From the NCBI GenBank assembly GCA_026419835.1, contig JAOAKQ010000001.1, positions 1 to 64,000 of the forward strand: a DNA stretch of 64,000 nucleotides, written 5' to 3'. Source of the DNA: Sulfolobales archaeon. GTDB lineage: Archaea; Thermoproteota; Thermoprotei_A; Sulfolobales; NBVN01. Position 1 is the first letter of the stretch; the number at the start of each line of letters is the position of its first letter. A model generated the notes under the pieces. The model was given only the letters and a program-made list of their open reading frames with translations, did not search any database and had not been told where the DNA came from. Both the position numbers and the translations under genes were made by a program. Below, one piece after another: positions 6,831 to 14,582 of this stretch.

Positions 6831-9485
6831 TCAAGTTACCTTTTCCGACATTTTTCTGAGAACTTCTTCGTAGAGTTTTAGAAGTAGTTTCTTTCTGTCT
6901 TCCATGAGTATCACATCACTGTAGCCGTGCGTAACCATTGAGTGAGCGAAAGGTGATGGAGGACCTCGAACTCTCATCAATTTCACCATAATATCGCCAG
7001 CTTTCATAGAGTTCAGTATTCTTTCGGCATCTTCGACATCCATGACGTCCTCCATAACTTCTCGGTAGGCTTCTTCTAGAATTGGGAATTCCTCTATTGT
7101 CTCTACGATCCTTATGAGGGTTTCAGCGTTTACCTGCCTTCTACTAACACTAGTTTCCTCACCTCTATAGTTTCTAAGAAGAGCTAGGGCTCTCTCAGCA
7201 CAGTGTCTAAATCTTCTCTTCAAGATCTCCGACCTTCTTAAAGCTCTTCTAAGTAGCTCTCTAAGCTGGCAATTCTTCAAGTCACTCAAAACTCTGTGGA
7301 CTACCTCGTCGTTGAACAGTACGTGCTTTGATGGAGCTGTCAGTATGAAGCCGTTATCGGTTACAGTTATTCTCACGTTAACGTCAATAAGATCGCTAGC
7401 GAGTAGAGCTGTAGCTCTAGCTAAGGCATCGTTAACTCTTCTTCCGAGTAGAGTATGGAATATCAAGTTATCGGTATACGATGCATCATCATACCACATC
7501 TCCACCAGAAAAACTCTCTCATCGGGTACGACTCCAACGTACTCCTTTTGTTCGTAAACGTAGTCCACTATGTACTTCGCTACCCGCTCATCTACGCCGT
7601 AACCTATTGAAACTTCACGTACAGCTCTCTTAAGGCCGACACTATCTATCATGCGGGAGACGTGTCCACGGAATTTAGCTACTTCAATTGCCGAATCGAA
7701 GGATAGTGGAAGCATCTCTGAAAACCAGCTCGGAACAGTAGGTTTCTGATGCTCTACCTTTCTCGCTACCACTCTCATAGCACTAGACTTCACGAACTGG
7801 AAGGTCCTGCCTCCAAGTACGAATACATCGCCTGGCTCCAGGTACTCAACAAACTCCTCCTCCAAGTCGCCGACGTAGCGCCCATCTTCAGTGAATACTC
7901 TGATCTTAGCTTCATCAGGTATAGCGCCGGAGTTTAGGTAGTATATGGCTCTTACACCTCTCTTCTTACCGAAAGCTTCTTCGTCTTCATAGTACCTTAT
8001 CTTAGAGTAGGTTCTCGTAGTCAATAGAACGTCTTCGTGCTTCCCAGATAGGTACTCTATAACCCGCATAAACTCGCCCCACGATAGTTCGCGGTAATTG
8101 TAAGATCTTCTAATAACCTCGTATGCTTCTCTAAGCTTCCACTTTCTCTCTAAAGACATCCCAACGATGTGCTGAGCGAGAATATCGAGGGGTTTTCTAA
8201 GTACTCTCACGCTATCGAGCTTTCTCTCCCTAGAGAGCTTAGCTAGGACTGTCACCTCAACGAGGTCGTCTCGATCTACAGCTACTATATACCCCCTACT
8301 AACATCGCTAATGCTGTGCCCGGACCTCCCAACTCTCTGAATCAACCTAGTAACACTCTTCGGAGAGCTGAGTAGGACTACCGCATCGATATGGCCTATA
8401 TCTACTCCTAGCTCTAGAGATGTAGAACTCACTATAGCTCTAAGATCGCCATTCTTAAGCTTGTTTTCTACGTCTAACCTAAGCTCTCTACTTAGCGAAC
8501 TATGGTGTGCTTCCACTTCATCAGCATCTAGTACACCTTCTTTCTCAAAGATCTTTCTCAACTTAAACACGACTCTCTCGGTAGAGCTTCTAGTGTTCGT
8601 AAACACTAGAGTAGTTCTATGCCGGAGAACTATCTTCTTCAGCTCCTGGTAGATGGCTTCGTTAACTACTTCAGCTGAGTCTCTTATGATATCGACCTTC
8701 GGGCACAGCACGTCGACCTCCATGGGCTTGAGGAATCTAGCGTCAACAACTACGCAGTCTCTAGGTTCCAGGCTCGATCTATAACCAACTAGAAACTGCG
8801 CAACTACTTCGAGAGGAGCTATTGTGGCACTCAAACCTATTCTCTGAAGCTCCCAAGGAATTAGTTCTTCAAGTCTTTCGAGAGTTAACGATAGATGGGC
8901 TCCTCTCTTGCTAGACGCCAGTTCGTGGACTTCATCTACCACGACCCACCTAACCCCCGATAGTTTCTCTCTAAATCTAGGTGCCACTAAAGCTATTGCT
9001 AGAGATTCTGGTGTAGTTACTAGTATGTGGGGAGGTTCCTTCAGCATCTTCTGTTTTTCGCTCGGTAGTGTATCGCTGGTTCTCACCTTCACTCTGAGCT
9101 CCGGAAGTTCTATACCCATTCCTAGGGCTACTTCACGTATTCCATCTATGGGCTTTCTCAGGTTTTTGACTATGTCGTTATTGAGAGCTCTAAGTGGGGA
9201 GATGTATACAGCGTACACGCTATCTTGAATTTGTCCTAGCTCACCTAATCTGTATAGCCCATCTACTATAGGTAGAAAGGCGGCGAGAGTCTTACCCGTA
9301 CCAGTAGGACTAGAGATGAGAACGTTGAGGCCCTGCTTTATGTACGGTATAGCCATAAGCTGAGAGGGAGTGAAGCTTCTAAAAGTTCTCTTAAACCACG
9401 CTACCGTGTACTCTCTAAGTAAACTCAGTACTTCATCTTCTCTAGGTACTTCAGCTACCACTTTAACTACAGCACATCCCTCCAC
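6831..9485 (-). CDS. lhr: Lhr-family superfamily 2 helicase
   Basis: An 884-residue ATP-dependent 3'-5' helicase of the Lhr (large helicase-related) family, linked to DNA repair and RNA-DNA unwinding. RecA domain 1 has the Q-motif region SFTPSQLMAIPYI, Walker A SSPTGTGKT and the DEVH box VVVDEVHELAS followed by LSATIAPLE. RecA domain 2 has SSTSLELGVDIGHID and motif VI QRVGRSGH. The remaining C-terminal part matches the Lhr winged-helix and beta-barrel core, without the long bacterial extension. The GTG at 9485 sits very close to a TATA-like CTTTAAGT, so the in-frame GTG at 9461 may be the true start. It converges with the hydrolase gene. Confidence 0.93.
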   Translation of the reverse strand: MEGCAVVKVVAEVPREDEVLSLLREYTVAWFKRTFRSFTPSQLMAIPYIKQGLNVLISSPTGTGKTLAAFLPIVDGLYRLGELGQIQDSVYAVYISPLRALNNDIVKNLRKPIDGIREVALGMGIELPELRVKVRTSDTLPSEKQKMLKEPPHILVTTPESLAIALVAPRFREKLSGVRWVVVDEVHELASSKRGAHLSLTLERLEELIPWELQRIGLSATIAPLEVVAQFLVGYRSSLEPRDCVVVDARFLKPMEVDVLCPKVDIIRDSAEVVNEAIYQELKKIVLRHRTTLVFTNTRSSTERVVFKLRKIFEKEGVLDADEVEAHHSSLSRELRLDVENKLKNGDLRAIVSSTSLELGVDIGHIDAVVLLSSPKSVTRLIQRVGRSGHSISDVSRGYIVAVDRDDLVEVTVLAKLSRERKLDSVRVLRKPLDILAQHIVGMSLERKWKLREAYEVIRRSYNYRELSWGEFMRVIEYLSGKHEDVLLTTRTYSKIRYYEDEEAFGKKRGVRAIYYLNSGAIPDEAKIRVFTEDGRYVGDLEEEFVEYLEPGDVFVLGGRTFQFVKSSAMRVVARKVEHQKPTVPSWFSEMLPLSFDSAIEVAKFRGHVSRMIDSVGLKRAVREVSIGYGVDERVAKYIVDYVYEQKEYVGVVPDERVFLVEMWYDDASYTDNLIFHTLLGRRVNDALARATALLASDLIDVNVRITVTDNGFILTAPSKHVLFNDEVVHRVLSDLKNCQLRELLRRALRRSEILKRRFRHCAERALALLRNYRGEETSVSRRQVNAETLIRIVETIEEFPILEEAYREVMEDVMDVEDAERILNSMKAGDIMVKLMRVRGPPSPFAHSMVTHGYSDVILMEDRKKLLLKLYEEVLRKMSEKVT

Positions 9486-9540
9486 GTATCACTTAAAGGT
9501 AAGTAGTATTAAGCAGAGAACGCAATGAGGTCTGCGACCG

Positions 9541-9618
9541 CTTACCGCACTCTCAGTAAGTTGGATCTAGTTTGAGAAAGTGCGGGTAAGTAGCACTCCG
9601 TGCTGGCAGACATAGCAC
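9541..9618 (-). other. Structured intergenic RNA region upstream of lhr
   Basis: Between the TRASH-protein gene and lhr lies a long imperfect inverted repeat: left arm 9541-9555, right arm 9573-9590. It makes about 15 base pairs with a one-base and a two-base bulge around a 17-nt loop. Next to it the pentamer AGCAC (9592-9596) can pair with GTGCT (9600-9604), which can instead pair with a second AGCAC (9614-9618), giving two mutually exclusive hairpins. It lies in the 3' flank of the TRASH gene and the 5' flank of lhr. Function is unknown. Confidence 0.4.
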
Positions 9619-9649
9619 CTCGTACTAAAGACGGCGGGAGGGTCCATAC

Positions 9650-9892
9650 TCAAATTTTCTTTGAGGTAGCTTCTCTCCTTCTTTCAAGCATATTTCCAAG
9701 CTCCCTAGCTAGTCTAATCGATTCGCTGATAACTTCTTTAGAACCTCTATCAATGAGCATTTTGTAAAATCTCGCAGCACACTTACTACTGTGAAACGCT
9801 AGCTCTCTATCTTCAACTCTAATCACTATACCCTGCCCCCTAGGGAACACTCGACCGCATACTACACATAGATAGCGATCTGCGTGCTTCAA
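9650..9892 (-). CDS. Small zinc-binding TRASH/L24e-like protein
   Basis: An 80-residue protein whose first half is a treble-clef-like module: Cys9, Cys12, His34 and Cys38 (YLCVVCGR and LAFHSSKCAARFYK). This follows the TRASH/L24e pattern except that His replaces the third Cys. The second half is a basic helix. A strong TATA box TATAAATTTATA at 9921-9932 is 30 bp upstream of the TTG start, so the mRNA is probably leaderless. Such modules bind metal and often nucleic acid or sense metals; the role here is unknown. Confidence 0.7.
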   Translation of the reverse strand: MKHADRYLCVVCGRVFPRGQGIVIRVEDRELAFHSSKCAARFYKMLIDRGSKEVISESIRLARELGNMLERRREATSKKI

Positions 9893-10024
9893 ATCCGTAC
9901 CCAGGCGTAGCTCACGGTACTATAAATTTATAATTTCACAATACGCCGTAAAATGCGCACGCATTCGCTCAGTAAATCTCTGAAGGTAGATCGAGATTTC
10001 GAGAATGTCTGCGCATATGGATTT

Positions 10025-10645
10025 TTATGTAGGTCTTCGAGTTACTATTACCGCCGGCACCGGACCGGTTGGTGTTGGAATAGCTAGCAGCTTAGACTTA
10101 TATATTTCCGCTTTTCTAACTGGGTATATCTTCTTAGCGCGCGTCATTAGGTCTACAGCCATATCGCCGAAGACCATGGCTTTAACAAACTCATCGAAAG
10201 TGCTCCTCTGAGCCCACTCCTTGATGGTTTGGAATACTATCTTTCTAATAGCTCTCTTATGGCTAGTATTGCAGTTGTAAGCGGTTAGCACCAACCCGGT
10301 AACTCTTAAGACATACCCGTCGCTAGTGGTAGTATCGGTAATACCTACGATCTTAGAAGACTTCCTCCTAGTTATAGACTTAACGTAGTCCCTCGAAAGT
10401 TCGTGCCCCTTGAATCTAGTGTACACGTTCTCTTCATCGTATCTGTAGACTTGGAAGTAGAGGTGTATGTAGTGCTTAGTGAAATCTCCAGTTAAATCAA
10501 AAAGTGTCGTCTCTACAACTCTCCCCAGCAGCTTCCAATCTTCATCGGCGGGGATACCACCTATAGGAATACTCCCAAATACTTCTGGAGATACGACTGA
10601 ATACCACTTCTTCGCCTTCCACTTCGTCTTAACCGCTGACGACAC
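10025..10645 (-). CDS. Small ribosomal subunit protein eS1 (S3Ae)
   Basis: A 206-residue ribosomal protein of the 30S platform. Recognisable stretches are KWKAKKWYSVVSPEVFG at the N-terminus, GRVVETTLFDLTGDFTKHY, and YVLRVTGLVLTAYNCNTSHKRAIR truncated in the middle of the family core (read as separate motifs VLRVTGLVLT and TSHKRAIRKI). The GTG start is backed by a strong Shine-Dalgarno AAGGAGGA. The gene follows pcc1 by 35 bp in the same direction, an arrangement conserved in many archaea, so the two are probably cotranscribed. Confidence 0.95.
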   Translation of the reverse strand: MSSAVKTKWKAKKWYSVVSPEVFGSIPIGGIPADEDWKLLGRVVETTLFDLTGDFTKHYIHLYFQVYRYDEENVYTRFKGHELSRDYVKSITRRKSSKIVGITDTTTSDGYVLRVTGLVLTAYNCNTSHKRAIRKIVFQTIKEWAQRSTFDEFVKAMVFGDMAVDLMTRAKKIYPVRKAEIYKSKLLAIPTPTGPVPAVIVTRRPT

Positions 10646-10680
10646 GCACTTCCTCCTTAACGTTTAAAGCAAGCCGAGAC

Positions 10681-10953
10681 TTAAAAGCTTTTGCGCTCTC
10701 CCACAGCTCTAACAACCTTCCTAATCATATCAGATAGAAGAATCACCTCGTTCAAGACCGAGCCTAAGGTTAGGATATCCTCACTAAAGCAATCACCGCA
10801 GCCCACCTCGTATACGTAGCAACCATTTGTACTTGAACTAGTTAACGTGAATTTTTTAGGAGGAACGTCATCTGGACTGAGAGACCTGGCTAGAACGCTA
10901 GCTGGAAGCTCACTAAAACACAGCATTAACCTAGCTTTAAGTTTAATTCTCAC
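10681..10953 (-). CDS. KEOPS complex subunit Pcc1-like
   Basis: A 90-residue protein that fits the Pcc1/CTAG family: RLMLCFSELPASVLARSLSPDD at the start (the 'A..LARSLSPDD' element), two beta-strands, then a C-terminal helix pair with TLGSVLNEVILLSDMI, equivalent to the family's TLRSTLNDLLxxI motif. Pcc1 dimerises and binds tRNA and Kae1 in the KEOPS complex that makes t6A37. Its position beside S3Ae supports the call. Two cysteines (CGDC) in the middle are unusual for the family. Confidence 0.7.
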   Translation of the reverse strand: MRIKLKARLMLCFSELPASVLARSLSPDDVPPKKFTLTSSSTNGCYVYEVGCGDCFSEDILTLGSVLNEVILLSDMIRKVVRAVGERKSF

Positions 10954-11020
10954 TTAAAGCACCACAGCATACCCTTCTCGTCGGGGAAGCTCTTTAGCGG
11001 GAACGCGCTTATTTCAATAC

Positions 11021-11425
11021 TCACGCCAACTTCACCTTCTTCGCTATCCTACTTCTAACAATACCTCTAGCGGAGTTAACGTAGAGCTGCCAGTAGTTTA
11101 TTAAGTCTCTACCTACGTAAGCTTCGTAGAGCGGGTTTCTTCTTAGAGGTTTAGCTACGTGAACTACTGTTTGATACGGAATTTCGTACCCGTTGAAAGC
11201 AACTTTATCGATTACGCATAGGGAAAATATAGCGTAGCTCCACACGCCTCCCACACTTACTTCTACTTCTTTAAGCGATTCAACGTTTTCAAAGCACTTA
11301 AGGTCTTCCGCTATAGAGACGTCTATAAACGAAGTATTGATGTCTTCGGTTACTAGAGCTCTAGCATAGCTAAATCTACTTCCTTTAAATAGCCCGAGCA
11401 GTAGCACTACTTCAAATTTATTCAT
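11021..11425 (-). CDS. Unknown protein, possibly an inactive retropepsin-like fold
   Basis: A 134-residue protein with no clear family. It is predicted to be mostly beta. Two stretches recall clan AA aspartic proteases: ALVTEDINTSFIDVS sits where those enzymes have ALVDTGAS, and YVGRDLINYWQLYV resembles the 'hLGRDhLxxxxhxh' C-terminal motif. The Asp-Thr-Gly triad is absent, so catalysis is unlikely. It lies between the PP-loop-like gene and pcc1, all on the minus strand. A TATA-like GCTTATTAAG precedes its ATG by about 33 bp. The fold assignment is a guess. Confidence 0.45.
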   Translation of the reverse strand: MNKFEVVLLLGLFKGSRFSYARALVTEDINTSFIDVSIAEDLKCFENVESLKEVEVSVGGVWSYAIFSLCVIDKVAFNGYEIPYQTVVHVAKPLRRNPLYEAYVGRDLINYWQLYVNSARGIVRSRIAKKVKLA

Positions 11426-11500
11426 ACTCTTCGCAATAGTCTATGCGTGACTCACTTAATAAGCAAATTCAGCGGTGCGTTCGAACTACTCCTAGGCCAG

Positions 11501-12217
11501 CTAAGTTTCGACATTACGTAGGAATCTGTAGACTAACTCTGGGTGTTTTAGTGATAGCCACACGGCGAGTTTTTCTAAGACCTCTACATTCCCGACGGAG
11601 GTATTGAAGCAATCCAAACTCTTCAAAATCCCGGAGATGTGAGCGTACGCAGTGACATCAGTTTTAAGCACTCTGTACATAGGAACTACGACCTCTACAT
11701 CGCCGGACTTAAAGTATATTCTCGGTTTCTCGATTACGTACTTATTGACTAGGTTTTTCAGAAACAGAGTAAGTATATCGTTTAGAGTCTCTGGAAGAGC
11801 TACTACATCTAATCTAGTGGTTAAGCCGGCTATAGCTTTCTGAACGTAGCCACCTTCGAGAACGTCCCTACCTAGGCTCGAGAAAACTACGTCTTGACAA
11901 TATCTTCTAAAAACTGAGTAGCACTCGAAAAGTTCTTCTTCTAGAACTACGCACACAACTTCACTGTTGAACCCTCTTTCAATATCGCTAAGGATCTTCA
12001 TTAGAACGGTGCTTTCTACAATCCTATGCGAGTAAACTAGGACAGCTATCTTAAGTCCGAAGCTCTTTTTTCTAATTAAAGAGAAAGACCTCTTGATTTC
12101 TCTAGCAAGATCTCTGTAGAGACAGATAGCGCAAAGCTTCTCACCTGAATGTCTTCTATAGTAGCTAGCGGAACGCCTTCCGCAACTCGAGCAAAGAACT
12201 GCTTCCGCACTCCTCAT
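11501..12217 (-). CDS. Degenerate Ncs6/TtcA-like PP-loop protein
   Basis: The N-terminus has two CxxC pairs (CSSCGRR and LCAICLYRDL; Cys 9, 12, 29, 32 from the start used here), the zinc-finger layout of Ncs6/TtuA tRNA thiolases, followed by an alpha/beta region. The PP-loop where those enzymes have SGGKDS reads VYSHRIVES, so the pyrophosphate-binding glycines, Lys and Asp are missing. No other catalytic motif is seen. ATG 12217 is preferred because a TATA-like TATAAAGT at about 12235-12242 is 20-25 bp upstream, which excludes the GTG at 12235. It diverges from the flavoprotein gene. Confidence 0.55.
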   Translation of the reverse strand: MRSAEAVLCSSCGRRSASYYRRHSGEKLCAICLYRDLAREIKRSFSLIRKKSFGLKIAVLVYSHRIVESTVLMKILSDIERGFNSEVVCVVLEEELFECYSVFRRYCQDVVFSSLGRDVLEGGYVQKAIAGLTTRLDVVALPETLNDILTLFLKNLVNKYVIEKPRIYFKSGDVEVVVPMYRVLKTDVTAYAHISGILKSLDCFNTSVGNVEVLEKLAVWLSLKHPELVYRFLRNVET

Positions 12218-12286
12218 CGTATAGCCCACAGACACTTTATAGCTCAGCTATAGCTACGTACACGCAGATATCCAATAGCTGTAGAA

Positions 12287-12309
12287 CTTAAATACCAATA
12301 CCTATTGGT
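12287..12309 (+). promoter_or_regulatory. TATA box with overlapping palindromic operator
   Basis: The TATA-like CTTAAATA (12287-12294) runs directly into the inverted repeat ACCAATA-CC-TATTGGT (12294-12309), a 7-2-7 dyad between the TATA box and the expected start site near 12315-12320. A repressor bound here would block polymerase recruitment. Another CCAATA half-site lies about 22 bp upstream. The flavoprotein ATG is at 12325. Confidence 0.6.
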
Positions 12310-12324
12310 CTGCTCGGGAATAGC

Positions 12325-13041
12325 ATGACGAGGGTACTAGCTATAAACGCTTCGCCGAGAAAGTACGGAAATACGTATAAACTACTTAGAGTAGCGGTTG
12401 AAGCGTCCAGGCGCTTCGGGGCTTCAGTGGAGCTGCTGCACCTATACGACTACTCAATACAACCCTGTATTGGGTGTGTAAGCGATGCGCAGCTATCGTG
12501 CAGATATCCGTGCTTAGTAGATAATGATGACTGCAACAAGATACTCGATAAGATCGTTAAGTCAGATGCGCTCATAATTTCAACACCAATCTACTGGTAC
12601 GGCCCCAGCGGCCACCTCAAGAACCTGATCGACAGGATGACCTCTCTGGAAAATATGATTTTCGTATCTGGAAGGTCTCTGCTCGAAGGTAAGGTATCGG
12701 GTTTTATAGCTGTTGGAGCGGATAGTGGTAACATAATGACTATATCTTACCTGATGGTAGTAATGAACTCTATGGGAGCTATAGTACCTCCGTGGGCACT
12801 TGTGTACTACCTAGGGCGGGGTGACGCTCTAGAAAACGGAGAATCAGTACTAGATGCCGCTAACCTAGGCTTCCTCGTTACTAGAGCGGCTCAAGGAGCT
12901 CATCCTAGCGAACTGCGCTACAACCCTCTCCTCCTAGAGGAGCTGGGCGGAGAAAAACTCGTTTCCACTATATACAGTGAAGTCAGCGCGCTCTATCAGC
13001 AAGAGCTGGTGAAGAGAAAATCGATTTTCGGACCGACATAG
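12325..13041 (+). CDS. NADPH-dependent FMN reductase / iron-sulfur-flavoprotein-like
   Basis: A 238-residue flavodoxin-fold protein. The N-terminal VLAINASPRKYGNTYKLL is the FMN-phosphate loop, and IISTPIYWYGPSGHLKNLIDR is the second flavin-contacting segment. Between them lie Cys48, 51, 59, 63 and 70 (CIGC...C...C...C), recalling the compact cluster motif of archaeal iron-sulfur flavoproteins, but the spacing differs. It probably moves electrons between reduced cofactors and a redox stress or sulfur substrate. A coding-like -1 frame continues for 19 codons past the stop, so the C-terminus may be frameshifted. Confidence 0.8.
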   Translation: MTRVLAINASPRKYGNTYKLLRVAVEASRRFGASVELLHLYDYSIQPCIGCVSDAQLSCRYPCLVDNDDCNKILDKIVKSDALIISTPIYWYGPSGHLKNLIDRMTSLENMIFVSGRSLLEGKVSGFIAVGADSGNIMTISYLMVVMNSMGAIVPPWALVYYLGRGDALENGESVLDAANLGFLVTRAAQGAHPSELRYNPLLLEELGGEKLVSTIYSEVSALYQQELVKRKSIFGPT

Positions 13042-13451
13042 AGAAGAAGGTAGTTGACAAGATCTTCGCGAACTTACTGAGTAATGTAGGCGAGATCTAG
13101 TGAACTCTCCGTAGTTCTTCGCGGTAGATCTCGGCTTACTCACGAAGTGAGTAAGTATCGAAGTAGCACTAAATGCCTTTACCGCATTTCTTTGAATCAG
13201 CCAAATGCCTTTACCTCATCTACTCGGTGCCGGAGGAAATCATCACTTCACAGGGTCGTGGCGTGGGTTTTACATCACGTATCAGCGCTTAAAGACCTCA
13301 ATCATCCCCAAGGTACGTACGTCCACGAGCTTTTAAAAATTTGACATGAGCTGCTCAGATCTACGTAGCTAGAACTTACGGTACCACTTCATCTACGCAG
13401 TCTCGCGGTATCTATTAAGCTGCGATTACCGCGTTAGTTGGGTACTTCGCA
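13042..13451. other. 410-bp gene-free stretch with hairpins and direct repeat
   Basis: The first 59 bp look like a frame-shifted tail of the flavoprotein gene. Then come two perfect inverted repeats: CGAGATCTA (13091-13099) with TAGATCTCG (13125-13133), and a 9-bp stem with GAA loop at 13135-13155. The 13-mer AAATGCCTTTACC occurs twice, at 13171-13183 and 13203-13215, and the second copy lies in the candidate C/D sRNA described separately. A TATA-like GCTTTTAAAAAT lies at about 13330-13341. A 65-codon open frame here (13147-13344) does not look like a protein. Confidence 0.45.
13193..13250 (-). ncRNA. Candidate C/D box sRNA
   Basis: Read on the minus strand: box C GTGATGA (13246-13240), a 12-nt guide TTTCCTCCGGCA, box D' CCGA (13227-13224), one spacer base, box C' TAGATGA (13222-13216), a 15-nt guide, and box D CTGA (13200-13197). 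TGAA and TTCA close a 4-bp terminal stem. The order and the 12-nt C-to-D' spacing are those of archaeal 2'-O-methylation guides. A minus-strand TATA-like CTTTAAGC near 13287-13294 could drive it. The D' guide is complementary to GCCGGAGGAA, which I recall as a conserved archaeal 16S segment. Confidence 0.5.
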
Positions 13452-14531
13452 GTGTCGTCAAGGGTCGATGTTAGCATAGTAATTCCTACGTACAACGAGA
13501 GAGAAAACATAGCTCGCTTAATAAAGGTCCTACACGACCTCATGGTGGAGAACGGATTCTCCTACGAGATCGTGGTTGTTGACGATAACTCACCGGATGG
13601 AACGGCTGATGCTGTAAGAGCTGCGCAGAACCACTACAACGTTAAGCTAATTGTGAGGCCCGGGAAAATGGGGTTAGCATCGGCCGTGCTGGAAGGCTTC
13701 AGAGCCGCTAGAGGCTCTCTTCTAGCTGTAATGGACGCCGACTTTCAGCACCCCCCCGAAGCACTACCAGAAATGCTGAAGAAAGCTCTGGGTGAGTGCG
13801 ATGTTGTTGTAGGTTCTCGATATGTCCGCGGAGGTTCTACGCGGGGGTGGTCTCCTCCAAGAAAAATAATTTCAAGAGGTGCTGATCTTATAGCTAAGGT
13901 GCTACTACCGAAGACTCGCAAGATCAAGGATACCATGTCGGGGTACTTCGTGCTAAGGAGGGAGGTTATTGATGGAGTATCTCTAGATCCGAGAGGCTTT
14001 AAAATCCTTCTCGAGGTCCTAGTTAAGGGACGTTATAGAAAAGCTTGTGAACACCCTATCGAATTTAGAGCCAGAGTGTGGGGTAAATCGAAGCTAGGAA
14101 CTACCGAGATCTTCAACTACCTACTCCACGTGCTGAATCTAGCTCACGAATCCATAAGATTCGTTCTAGTGGGCGGGTTGGGAACTATAGTTAACCTCAC
14201 GGCACTCTACCTTCTAGGCTATCTACTGGGAGTCGAGCACTGGGTCGCGGTACCGCTAGCTTTCGAGGTCTCGACTCTGTTCAACTTCGTAATGCACGAA
14301 GTGTGGACGTTTAAGTCTGCGTTTAGTAGAGGTGTTATTAAGAGACTAGCTGAGTTTCACGGTGCTACAGTCGTTCACTTCGTATCTCAAGTTACTGTAT
14401 CCAACGCACTCTTCTACGGCTACGGAGTTGAGAGAGTAGTGTCTCAGTTGATCAGCATAGTAGTGGGGTTCTTTCTCAACTACGTGCTGAGTAGGTATAT
14501 TGTCTGGAGAAAGGCTTTAGTAAGGTTCTAG
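13452..14531 (+). CDS. Dolichol-phosphate mannosyltransferase-like GT2 with GtrA-like membrane domain
   Basis: A 359-residue polyprenyl-phosphate sugar transferase. Residues 1-225 are a GT-A (family 2) domain with VSIVIPTYNERENI, VVDDNSPDGT and the metal-binding Asp-Ala-Asp at 95-97 (VMDADFQHPP), and VVGSRYVRGG. Residues about 235-355 hold four hydrophobic helices of the GtrA/DPMS-like type (IRFVLVGGLGTIVNL onward). This resembles the membrane-anchored archaeal dolichol-phosphate mannose synthase, which supplies lipid-linked sugars for N-glycosylation. The GTG start has no Shine-Dalgarno. Confidence 0.9.
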   Translation: MSSRVDVSIVIPTYNERENIARLIKVLHDLMVENGFSYEIVVVDDNSPDGTADAVRAAQNHYNVKLIVRPGKMGLASAVLEGFRAARGSLLAVMDADFQHPPEALPEMLKKALGECDVVVGSRYVRGGSTRGWSPPRKIISRGADLIAKVLLPKTRKIKDTMSGYFVLRREVIDGVSLDPRGFKILLEVLVKGRYRKACEHPIEFRARVWGKSKLGTTEIFNYLLHVLNLAHESIRFVLVGGLGTIVNLTALYLLGYLLGVEHWVAVPLAFEVSTLFNFVMHEVWTFKSAFSRGVIKRLAEFHGATVVHFVSQVTVSNALFYGYGVERVVSQLISIVVGFFLNYVLSRYIVWRKALVRF

Positions 14532-14582
14532 CATAATAGTGTTGAATTCGAAGTATCTATAGAGTGAGGGAAGCTGGTTAAA

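Noticed and set aside
10005-10211. 68-codon plus-strand open frame
   Set aside because: It is antisense to the end of the S3Ae gene, which is unambiguous.
13171-13215. Two copies of AAATGCCTTTACC taken as a CRISPR remnant
   Set aside because: Only two copies of 13 bp with 19 bp between them, no further units and no cas genes in the window.
13147-13344. 65-codon plus-strand open frame in the 410-bp spacer
   Set aside because: Low-complexity, basic translation without hydrophobic core, no Shine-Dalgarno, and it spans the sRNA candidate and hairpins.
13389-13425. Another C/D-like arrangement on the minus strand near the DPM-like gene
   Set aside because: Box C (TAGATGA) and a distant CTGA are present but D' and C' are missing and the promoter spacing is poor.
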